From Neurospora crassa OR74A (Eukaryota > Ascomycota > Sordariomycetes > Sordariales > Sordariaceae), in the NCBI RefSeq assembly GCF_000182925.2, contig NC_026506.1, positions 2,294,001 through 2,358,000 of the forward strand: DNA of 64,000 nt, given 5' to 3'. Of this stretch, positions 56,201 to 64,000 are shown one piece after another. Each line of letters begins with the position of its first letter. Position 1 is the first letter of the stretch. A program made the position numbers and the translations under genes. The notes under the pieces were generated by a model, which worked only from the letters and a program-made list of their open reading frames with translations, searched no databases and was not told the origin of the DNA.

Positions 56201-56524
56201 GCAGCACCGCTGCGGCCAAGGAGGAATGGGTCAAGGAGGAGGCCAAGGCCCAGAAGTTGAAGAGAGAGGAGATGAAGGTACGGGCGCTGAACAGGAATGG
56301 GAGGGTGGATTACAGTATCCAAGAGTAAGTCGCCACTTTCGCGTGCTCAAGTTTTGTGATTTAAGACGGCAGTTGGCTAACATTGGCTTTACAGAAGCGT
56401 TCTGGACTTCAATCCCATCAACACCATTGCTTCGCACATGAGTTACTGGGCGGACGAAGATGTGTGCCACTTTATACTGTCTCAAATGCTGGTATCGAGC
56501 AAGACGAAGACACCGAGGGTGTAA
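53271..56524 (+). CDS. DDHD-domain phospholipase (PA-PLA1 family)
   Basis: Intracellular phospholipase A1-type enzyme related to animal DDHD1/2 and yeast Ddl1. Exons 53271-53537, 53605-55021, 55085-56324 and 56395-56524 give 1017 residues from the first ATG. The WWE-like front (YWEGPVYEVRRGTWFYQEGS) precedes a linker with Glu/Lys runs, then LVLVTHGIGQ, the lipase elbow GHSLGSAIMFD, and the C-terminal DDHD part (ALGSPIGLF, then VLDFNPINTIASHMSYWADED, split by the last intron). The frame is open upstream to 53034 with no stop and reads RLRLRGTGLGPRTRQALYP and SFSSSPSFSAWWPSG, a presequence-like composition. Translation may therefore begin at a non-AUG codon or in an unseen 5' exon. Yeast Ddl1 is mitochondrial, which fits. 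The insert with HHHHYHHHN between the elbow and DDHD part is variable in the family. Confidence 0.9.
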
Positions 56525-57649
56525 GAATTTTGTATGGTTTAGGCATAGTTGGGGTAGCCTTCATGATAGTCATATATATACCTTACGTTCGCTGGTCAAC
56601 AGTCGGACACGATATTTCCCTCCCTTTCTTTCCTCTCTCTCTCTTTTTTTTTTTTTTTATTTTTTATTTTCGTTGATCTCGGTATTCGCATGAAACAATG
56701 CATCCGCTCTACACACCCTTCTTTTCACTGGCAATATTAGACACTTGTAGAATTCTTCCTTAACCAACCTCTAGAAGAGGTGAAGAGTCCAGTAGAAATT
56801 TCCTGCATCCAACACCCAGCTTCCATTGTGTTGTTCATACATGGTGGGTTGCCCTGAGCTGCATAAGGTCTGAGGACAGCTTTTCCATGTCCGCTGTATC
56901 TTCCACGGCAGCTCTGTCTTTTCCAAACTGGATTCCGGAGGTCCGCTCCATGCAATGCACTGCGGTTGCGCATCCAACTTTGCCTTCAGCTTCTTTCGTC
57001 CACTTTGGCCTCCTCCTACCTTTCGCATCACCCTCTTCCTCCAGACAGTATCGCTATTTGGTTTTGATGCCAGCGTGAACCACAGTAGACTCCCCTCTGC
57101 CTCTTGACTTCCCTCCTATTGAACCCTCTGAAGCGGCAGCCCTATCAAACCCCTTCTTGGGAAGATTGCCACCAGCGGCAGCGCTGTCCCTTGTCTCTCC
57201 AAATCCTCTCTTCTGGTTCAATTTCTGGTGACAACTTGCACTCCTACCCATCGGAACTCCAGCAGTGGCTGCGAAACAGTTTCCTCGTACCCAGCTTTGA
57301 TCTCTCCCAGGGCATAGATAGTCCTGTGCCTTCTTGTCTCGGAACTAACAGCCTTATGATCTCTGTTGGCGTTTCCTTCAACCTTCCTGCTACCCGACTC
57401 TAGCGTCATCCATTGCAAACCAAGTTCCTGAGTATATGCTTATGTCGGATAATTAGTTTTGGTAAGTGTGTTTCCACATCCCCAACACTATCGTCGACTT
57501 GCCCTTCATCATAACGTTGTGTCTTGTAGTCTCAACTGGCTTCCTGATCACTGTCCGTTGGGGTCCAGATCAAAGAACCACTCTTGTCGAACCCCAGACT
57601 AACAGTGGCGGCATTGTTTCCAGAATAGAAAAACAAAGACGGCTTCGTC
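56525..57649. other. Intergenic region
   Basis: 3' region of the DDHD gene, a T run at 56644-56658, then 1 kb with short frames on both strands. A minus-strand frame at 57251-57054 (MGRSASCHQKLNQKRGFGE...) is Gly/Lys/Arg-rich and might be an exon, but no complete gene could be assembled. Confidence 0.45.
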
Positions 57650-59179
57650 ATGTCCGACCCAGGTCCATCACAGTCCCCGACCGTGGACACGGCCTGGGCC
57701 TGTTTTGGCTCTCTCCGACTTCGATATGGTTTTCCGGATCGCCGTGACCCCCGCATTATTCCCGTCGGCTGGATCTGCTGCAAATGCCAGCACAATAACA
57801 CCGATTTCGATGCCTACGGCAAGCCTGCGGAGATTGAGCCTGGAAACACTGACCACTTGAAACCCTGTGCTGAGGTGAATTGTCGGAGCAGGAAGCGAGA
57901 TCATTACGGCAACGAGTTGGACCCCTTTCCACATTCTTTGTGCCCGGAATGTACTTTGATCGACCACAAAGATCATCCCATCATGTCTGGGATTGGTATT
58001 CCGGCTGCGTTATCCGACCATATTGACCGCTCCAAGGTGGCTTTCTGGGAATGCTGCCACTGCCTGAAGCTGAACGCAATCAATGACTCGGCGATCAATG
58101 GCTCGGCCTCTGGGCGTTGCTTCAGCTGCCATTTTCAGAGCCAGGGCTCCGGACACTGCCGCAATCCCGACCACCCCCGGCTTCGGGTCAGGGCTCTGAG
58201 TGCGCTCCGGTTGGCGCAGAGGCAGTGCTTTTATCCGTTTTTTGTTGATCCCACTGTTTCCAATCAACACAGACAAATTCCAGAGGAGGGTAATTACTTG
58301 TTAGATGCCTACCGCAAAGTGTGTATGGAGACTGATGTCGAAATCATGCTTTCGGCGCATGTTATCTGTGGTGACTGCCGACTTCTGAACGGATACAAAG
58401 AGTACCTGATCTTCGCGTACCAGAAAGAAAGGTTTGTCAAGGGGGGAGTGCTCTGGAGCGGTGTCAATGCGAAGTTGCTTGAATGGCAACAGCATAACAG
58501 GAGGGCGCCTACCCCCGTTGAAAAGGCCGCTCTTCTTGACGAGTTTGAGGAGCACATCAGTAAACAGTTCAAGGAGCACTCCAGCGGCTGTTGGCGCACC
58601 ATCGAGCGGTTCAAACGTTACCGCGCGAAAAAGGTGGTTGACAAATCTTCCTTACTTGGTGACTGTGACCCCAACCCCTATCCCGAATGCGACATGGAAA
58701 GAACCAAGAGAATCATGCAGAGGGATTCTCGGGCTAAAGCCAGATTCGCAATGGGTCATGGACAGGCATCAGTGGCCCTGATGTTTCGCCAGAAGGAACG
58801 CATCATGCGTGACCACGGCTACTTCAGGGATACGCGCCTTGTTTATAAGGTGAGTGCCTCTAAACACCACAGATTGAACTTCCAGGGAAAACCATCCCCT
58901 TTAAGGCAGTGTTTTACTCGTCAGGATGCCAAAACCGACCACCGCTTGGTTACTGTCGGATATGTAAACCGGGAGAGGGCCCGTTCCACACACACAGCGG
59001 AAGAAGACGAAGTTGAAGCCGAGGCATATCAGCAGCGATTTGAAAGGCGACATGCTGATATCCTTCAACAATGCGAGGCGGCCTCTCAACGAATCCTTCA
59101 GCAATGCGAAAAGGCGGCCTTTCAACGACTCCTTCAACAATGTGAGGCGGCCTTTCAACGACTCCTCGCCGATTTGTGA
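57650..59179 (+). CDS. Cysteine-rich hypothetical protein with zinc-ribbon-like modules (509 aa)
   Basis: No named family recognised. The N-terminal 190 residues carry paired cysteines in zinc-ribbon style: WICCKCQHNNTDFD..CAEVNCRSR, then SLCPECTLIDHKDHP, then a second WECCHCLKLNAIND..GRCFSCHFQS module followed by GHCRNPDHP. The two W-x-CC-x-C modules look like an internal duplication. The middle (residues 200-390) is helical and basic with CSGCWRTIERFKRYRAKK-type charge but no catalytic motif. The end has three tandem LQQCEAAFQRL repeats (33, 36 and 33 nt). The segment 58850-58924 begins GTGAGT, ends CAG, is 75 nt and stop-free; it may be an intron, shortening the product by 25 residues. Role possibly in nucleic-acid or protein binding through zinc; this is inference. 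Confidence 0.65.
   Translation: MSDPGPSQSPTVDTAWACFGSLRLRYGFPDRRDPRIIPVGWICCKCQHNNTDFDAYGKPAEIEPGNTDHLKPCAEVNCRSRKRDHYGNELDPFPHSLCPECTLIDHKDHPIMSGIGIPAALSDHIDRSKVAFWECCHCLKLNAINDSAINGSASGRCFSCHFQSQGSGHCRNPDHPRLRVRALSALRLAQRQCFYPFFVDPTVSNQHRQIPEEGNYLLDAYRKVCMETDVEIMLSAHVICGDCRLLNGYKEYLIFAYQKERFVKGGVLWSGVNAKLLEWQQHNRRAPTPVEKAALLDEFEEHISKQFKEHSSGCWRTIERFKRYRAKKVVDKSSLLGDCDPNPYPECDMERTKRIMQRDSRAKARFAMGHGQASVALMFRQKERIMRDHGYFRDTRLVYKVSASKHHRLNFQGKPSPLRQCFTRQDAKTDHRLVTVGYVNRERARSTHTAEEDEVEAEAYQQRFERRHADILQQCEAASQRILQQCEKAAFQRLLQQCEAAFQRLLADL
59063..59164 (+). repeat. Three tandem 33-36 nt coding repeats
   Basis: Units 59063-59095, 59096-59131 and 59132-59164 encode LQQCEAASQRI, LQQCEKAAFQRL and LQQCEAAFQRL. 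The middle unit carries one extra codon. They sit at the very end of the cysteine-rich protein and would extend a helix with a regularly spaced Cys. Confidence 0.85.
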
Positions 59180-59291
59180 CAAGGGGAACAGGACCCGCAC
59201 CAGGCATCTCCTTCGGCCCCCTAGTGGTTGGACGAGGAAAGGATTCCTAACGTAGCAGTAAGCAAAGATGACAATAATAACTTGACCAACG

Positions 59292-59603
59292 ATGTCAACA
59301 GCATTTTGTGTGCACATGAATGCTGCTCTGGAAAACCCGGTAGAGAAGAGGTACGACTCTCTTACCGATGACGAACCAAAGACTCCTCCTCCTCCTCCTC
59401 CTCCTCCTGAGGTAACAAAGCGAAGGGTGGATGGGTGGAAGGATTCCGAGACATGCTCTGTCTTAAGAGGCAACAGCAGGACCGAGATGTCGCAAGATTT
59501 TGATTTTGGGGGACTTTTGCCCGACGATGACGAACCAAATACCAGTCCTTTTAAGGCAACAAAGGAAGGTTGGATGGGTGGATTCCGAGTCGACTTAACA
59601 TAG
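59292..59603 (+). CDS. Small ORF with internal duplication (103 aa)
   Basis: ATG frame 112 nt after the preceding gene. It has no known domain. A DDEPKTPPPPPPPPEVTKRR..VDGW segment is followed 53 codons later by DDDEPNTSPFKATKEGWMGG. The DNA copies (about 59367-59450 and 59526-59589) share GATGACGAACCAAA, AACAAAG, GGATGGGTGGA and GATTCCGAG words. The Pro8 run comes from CTC/CCT triplets. It may be an independent small gene, a decayed 3' continuation of the upstream gene, or non-coding; the minus strand is also open here (59623-58901). Confidence 0.3.
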   Translation: MSTAFCVHMNAALENPVEKRYDSLTDDEPKTPPPPPPPPEVTKRRVDGWKDSETCSVLRGNSRTEMSQDFDFGGLLPDDDEPNTSPFKATKEGWMGGFRVDLT

Positions 59604-60454
59604 TCGCGGGCTCTAGTCGCCATGTTTCTTCATCTAGAACACGCTGACTGGTGATGAAGGAGAGGGCAGAATCCTTGAGCGGAACATACATTTCTGGAAG
59701 CGTTGCCTATTGGGAGGAGCTTCGAGTTGGGCAGGCGTTATCGGCTTTTTTTTTTTTTTTTTTTTTTTTTCGTCATGTCGGACGTTTCGTATGTCAAATT
59801 ACGGAATTTCATAATTCTGGATAGCGAAGTTTTACACCTTTTTTGACATGGACAGCTGAATTCTAACTTGATGATGGATAGCCGCCTCGAGCGAGCCCGC
59901 ATCGCGCTTGTCAGTTGTCGGTGGTCAATACAGTTTGACGGGCCGATTTTTTCATGACATAGCGGTACAGGGTTTGCCAATCATTGGCTTCATACCAGAA
60001 TCTGTGAATCATTGCAAATTGACGTCCTGTGTCCTAATAAAGTGCTTCAGGTGATTGTGTAAAACTAAAAGGGTTGGTTGCTGATGTGAGCGTCGAGAGA
60101 TGACGTTGAAGAATTTATGAAGCAATGCGTATTATGAGTTAACCGGGCTGTCTTGGCTGGCTACTGTAATTGGGTATCCCACAAACCGAACAACAGCAGC
60201 GTGGGAAAACTTCACAAATTGCATGCAAGTTCCCAAACAACGACTGCCCATTATATTCACCATCAACTGTTCACGCCCTCGTCAGATAAAGTTTAGCCAT
60301 TTTTCTGACTTTATCCCATCATACTGGGTTTAAAGGCAGAACATCCACACAACCAAATATCCGTTGTCTTATCTCGATCTTCCTCACTATTTTCTTCCGA
60401 CGCGTACATCTATCCATCCTCGATAAGGAAGTCACATCCCAAGAAACACCAAAA
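59604..60454. other. Intergenic region and mrm2 promoter
   Basis: 851 nt. A T run of about 25 at 59746-59770, AT-rich sequence, then a C/A-rich leader before the mrm2 ATG. No gene or RNA recognised. Confidence 0.55.
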
Positions 60455-62435
60455 ATGTTGCCCCGACGATTACCACCTCGCCTTTTCCTTCGACCAACGC
60501 CCACTTCAACCACCCCAAGGGCCTCGCTGTTTCTCACCACTAGTACTATTACTACTACTACTACCACCAACCCCATCTCGCCCAGCCCCTCAACCAATGT
60601 CCCTACCACCCACCAGCTCAGACTATCCTCTTCCTCCTCAAACTCCCAATGGAAAGCCCGCCAGTCCAACGATTACTACGCCCGCTCCGCCCGCACCGCC
60701 GGGCTCAAATCGCGCGCCGCCTTCAAACTCCTTGAGATCAACAAAAAGTATCGCCTCTTCCGCCGCAATTCTTCCCAGATCGTCGTCGACCTCGGTTTTG
60801 CGCCCGGCAGCTGGTCGCAGGTCGCGCTGGACCTCACCAAACCCGATGGAAAAGTGGTGGGGATCGACATCATCCCCGCGCAGCCGCCGAGGGGAGTAAG
60901 TTCCATTCAGGGCAATTTCTTGAGTGACGGGGTGAGGGGGTTGGTGAAGGGGTGGTTGAGGGAGGAGGAGGGACGGGGGAGGGTTGAGTTGTTGAGGAAG
61001 GAAAGGGAAAAGGCGGCTAGAGTGGAGCAGGAGGCGAAGGAGCGGGAGGAGAGGGAAAGGGTCGAGAGAGAAAGGGTGGGGATGGAGGAGGCGAGGGGGT
61101 CGGAACTAGAGAGTGAGATAGCGGGTGAGGTGGGTGAGGGAGTGGCTGGAATGAGTGAAGCTAGGCAGAAGGAGAAGAACAACGTGGCGGAGGACGTGGT
61201 TCAAGGGGTGGAGAAGTTGGAGCTCACAGAGAAGCGGGAAGAGCAGCAGCCACAGCAGCAGCAGCAGAAGCAACGGCAACAACAAAAGGATGTAGCAAAG
61301 CAAGAGATCTTTGCCGACCGGCCAAGTTACATCGAGTTGGAACGGATGGCTGTTAGAGAAGCTCAGTTGCAGCAGCCTGAAGTTCTGGAACAAGACCAAC
61401 GAGGAGAAGACAAGGCGACCACCGCAGCCAACGAAACAGAAGGAAAACTCGACAGGGAAGAGAGTACGGAGGAACTCGAAGAGGGACACCAACAAGAAGA
61501 GCAGCAACAACCAAGGAAGAAAAAGCAGCCAGAGCAAATGCGGTTGGTTGATGTGCGTTTTTGTTCATTCCCTTTCTCAGTCAATATTCCTTGTGTCCAT
61601 TACTGTCACTACTCGCCCTTTCATTACCGTTACTTACAACAGGGAACGGAACATCCATCTCACTCGACATCTCACTAATCACTGCGAACACTGCTAACTT
61701 TGTCCCCTTCGCCCGGAAAACAAAACAAACAGGTAGTACTAAGCGACATGTCAGAACCCTGGCCCCAAACCTCCGGCTTCTCCATGAAGACTTTGAGTAA
61801 CCCGTATAGCAGGATGATGAACACGAGCGGAATTTCGTTTAAGGATCACGCTGGTAGTATGGTATGTATATTTCTCTTGTCTGGTTTCTTGTCATCATGC
61901 ACCCACCTCTCGTTATCCCACCCAATCTTCTGAATCTTTTCGACCACCAACAACTACTCATCATATATTTCTTCCCCACATCCAAAAACTCCAACCCTGA
62001 AATTCCTCACCCTCCATCTTCGAAGAAGCAAAACACTACTAACACCTCCCCCTCCCCTTTCCCCCTTTCCCCCCAAAATCAGGATCTCTGCTATGCCGCT
62101 CTCTCATTCGCAAACGACACGCTCAAACCCGGCGGTCACTTCGTCTGCAAGTTCTACCAAGGGTCAGAGGACAAGAAGTTGGAGAACATGCTTAAGAAGC
62201 TGTTTACCAAGGTTCATAGGGATAAGCCTGATAGTTCTAGGAGTGTAAGTCTCCCCTTCCCTTCCTTTCTCACCGTTTCCCTGCTTTCCCTTGTTTGGAC
62301 AGCACAGGACAATTTTTGGGTCATTGTAATTTGGTTGGCTGACGAGGTTTGACATGCAAAAAGGAGTCGAAGGAGGCATATTTTGTTGCTCTGAATAGGA
62401 GGGGAGATGTTATTTTGGAGGATATTCCCATCTGA
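60455..62435 (+). CDS. mrm2: Mitochondrial rRNA 2'-O-methyltransferase, FtsJ/RrmJ family
   Basis: Methylates a ribose in the mitochondrial large rRNA using S-adenosylmethionine. Exons 60455-61552, 61733-61861, 62083-62244 and 62364-62435 give 486 residues. An Arg/Pro/Ser/Thr-rich presequence of about 65 residues is followed by the RrmJ core: YYARSARTAGLKSRAAFKLLEI (first catalytic Lys), VVDLGFAPGSWSQVAL (SAM loop), VGIDIIPAQPP, then VVLSDMSEPW (catalytic Asp), PGGHFVCKFYQG (Lys) and SKEAYFVALN (Glu), so the K-D-K-E tetrad is intact. Between GNFLSD and the catalytic Asp lies an insertion of about 200 residues rich in Glu, Arg, Lys and Gln, absent from bacterial and yeast enzymes. It is in exon 1 with no internal splice signals that would remove it in frame. 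Confidence 0.93.
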
Positions 62436-62827
62436 TGTAAGATGGCGCTCTATTGTTGACTTATAAAGCAATGTACGAGTAAAACGGCGTTATCGGGGAG
62501 ATAACTTGGGGAGCAAGAATATTTACGTTCACAGCACAAGACATTGAAACATCAGATACCCAAATCACATTAGTATTCACAGCAGTCACAAATATCGAAT
62601 GGTTCTGGTAAAGACGTGGTGGTCATCAATTCCTTTGTCATAAACTGAAGAAAGTTGCCCTATGATGATTGCACACCAGCTGCAGCCCGGAGTATTGCCC
62701 CATGCAAACCCAAATACGCACAGCAAAAACAGCCAAGCAAAGCCATTCTTGCCAGCAGTACAAGAGAGAGCAACAAAAGACTCCCCACGCCTTGTACCAG
62801 ATGTCGCCAGGGGTATCTTTGCTCCGT
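62436..62827. other. Convergent 3' intergenic region between mrm2 and rpl18
   Basis: 392 nt containing both 3' untranslated regions; nothing else seen. Confidence 0.6.
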
Positions 62828-63882
62828 TTAGACCTTGAAACCCTTGGATCTTCTGCGACCACGGGCCTTCTCGAACTTGCGGCCCTTGGAAGCGACGTAG
62901 GGCTTCTGTGATGGGTGTCAGTAATCTATTTCTTTTTGGTATGTGTATGATGCGACGCACCTTGTGCTTGTGGGGACCGAAGCCGAAGTGCTTGACGGCC
63001 TCGCGAGCGTTCTTGGGGCCACGGAGAAGGAGGGTGTTGGCACCAGTGGGCTTCTCGAGGGCGAGCTGGTCGAGGGTGATGGCCTGGCCACCGGCAGCCT
63101 CGATGCGAGCACGGGCAGTGGCGGTGAAGCGGAGGGCAGCAACCGAGACCTTGGGGACGGTCAAGAGACGGTTGTCATCGGTGACGGTACCGACAACAAC
63201 GACGGTCTTCTTCTCGTTGCCCTTGAGGTTGGCGACAATGCGAGAGATGGACATGGGGGGACGGTTGATGCGGGACATGAACAACCGGCGGAGCACGACC
63301 TTGTTGAAGGCAGAGTCAGTGCGGCCTGGGAGCGCGCGTTGTTAGCATCACGTCGAGTCTCACAAGAGGGCTATGGAAATGTGAGAAAAACTTACGGGCA
63401 AGGAAGCGGTAAAGCTTGACCAGGAGCTTCAAGTAGACATTGTCGCTCTTGGGGGCCTTGCGGTGAGTGGACCGCTCGTGGTGCTTGCGGAGATCGATAC
63501 CTATTCGTCGCAAACAGACTCCCAGTCAGCCTTCAATGGTTCAGGTATGCTCAGACTGGCGTGCCATTGCTCGACCAAGTGCGCGAAGTACGTCCTTTGT
63601 TGTTTTTTGCGCCTCGAAGCCAATCCGCATCAGACCGTCGTCCTCTTCATTCTCAGAAAGAGGGAGCGATCTGTTTGATTGCAGTATGGCATCTATCGAG
63701 GGCCAACAAGGACCATCTCCAGCGACCGGGAACGCAGGTGAAAATTGCCATGGTCGCAGATCGAAGAAGTTTCTCAGTTTTTCAACGTTGAGAAAATCTC
63801 GTCCACTCGCACACAAAGGCTTCAATGGAGGCCGTTTCGGTGGCAGTTGGTGGATGGTGTTTTGCTGTTTTTACGTACCCAT
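62828..63882 (-). CDS. rpl18: Cytosolic ribosomal protein eL18
   Basis: Component of the cytosolic 60S subunit. Exons 63882-63879 (only ATGG), 63500-63396, 63325-62961 and 62905-62828 join to 183 residues, the usual length. The product begins [20 protein letters not shown], continues [17 protein letters not shown] and [20 protein letters not shown], and has the family signature RPPMSISRI. It ends [20 protein letters not shown] with the last residues KGFKV. The 4-nt first coding exon and a 378-nt first intron are typical of fungal ribosomal-protein genes, whose first introns often hold regulatory signals. I looked for a C/D-box snoRNA in that intron and found no convincing box pair. C-ending codons dominate. 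Confidence 0.97.
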
Positions 63883-64000
63883 CTTGGCGGCTGACTCTCG
63901 ATTGTCGACTGAAATCGGGGGTTGTCAAAATCCAGAAATCAAAAGGTGCCGCAAAATTCACAGAAGTTTTTGGAGTCCAACCGCCAGCGGATTTTGTGCG

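Noticed and set aside
58901-59623. 240-codon minus-strand ATG frame
   Set aside because: It is largely antisense to the end of the cysteine-rich gene; its apparent ESLKGRL repeats are the reverse image of the LQQCEAAFQRL repeats. Kept only as a note in the findings.
63501-63878. snoRNA in the first intron of rpl18
   Set aside because: Only one weak C-box-like word (CTGATGC) was seen, with no paired C'/D' boxes or terminal stem.

Overview
The window looks like nuclear DNA of a filamentous ascomycete, most likely Neurospora or a very close Sordariaceae relative. Genes are mostly broken by short introns (about 44-130 nt, a few longer) with GTRAGT-like donors, CTRAY-like branch sites and YAG acceptors. 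The ER Hsp70 ends in HDEL and the model gives 661 residues. Gene density is that of a Sordariomycete core region, with long regulatory gaps around one transcription factor. All gene models were spliced by hand from the sequence; where exon sums are given they keep the reading frame. Several open frames in the region begin at TTG or GTG, and I moved those starts to ATG.

Layout. 0-7 kb: a tiny spliced gene for mitochondrial ribosomal protein bL33m (+), then a 1633-residue coiled-coil protein (-). 7-14.2 kb: gene-poor, with clustered TAGGTACCTA-type palindromes and then a pyrimidine-rich stretch that is probably the >2 kb leader of a four-finger C2H2 transcription factor (+, 14.2-15.9 kb). 17.3-18.8 kb: three foldback elements of one MITE-like family. 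20-27 kb: a small proline-rich protein (+), a secreted type-B carboxylesterase (-) and mitochondrial biotin synthase (+). 28-39 kb: housekeeping block of CCT epsilon (-), the ribosome-rescue GTPase Hbs1 (+) and the ER Hsp70 BiP (+). 39-44 kb: low-complexity lineage-type proteins and a frameshifted paralogous fragment. 44.8-51.5 kb: a SRAP/HMCES DNA-protein crosslink protein (-) and the largest RNA polymerase III subunit (-). 53-59.6 kb: DDHD phospholipase (+), a cysteine-rich protein of unknown role (+) and a small ORF with an internal duplication. 60-64 kb: mitochondrial rRNA methyltransferase Mrm2 (+) facing ribosomal protein eL18 (-).

Functional themes: translation and its quality control (bL33m, eL18, Hbs1, Mrm2, Pol III), protein folding (CCT5, BiP), cofactor synthesis (biotin) and DNA repair (SRAP). 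There is no operon-like or biosynthetic-cluster logic. The genes are independent, with divergent pairs cct5/hbs1, carboxylesterase/bio2 and rpc1/DDHD sharing upstream regions. The most unusual features are the foldback element family, a SRAP protein with a polyQ insertion and a PIP-like tail, a DDHD enzyme whose open frame continues upstream of its first ATG as a presequence-like stretch, and a roughly 200-residue charged insertion in the Mrm2 methyltransferase fold. I found no CRISPR, rRNA, convincing tRNA or phage-like feature.
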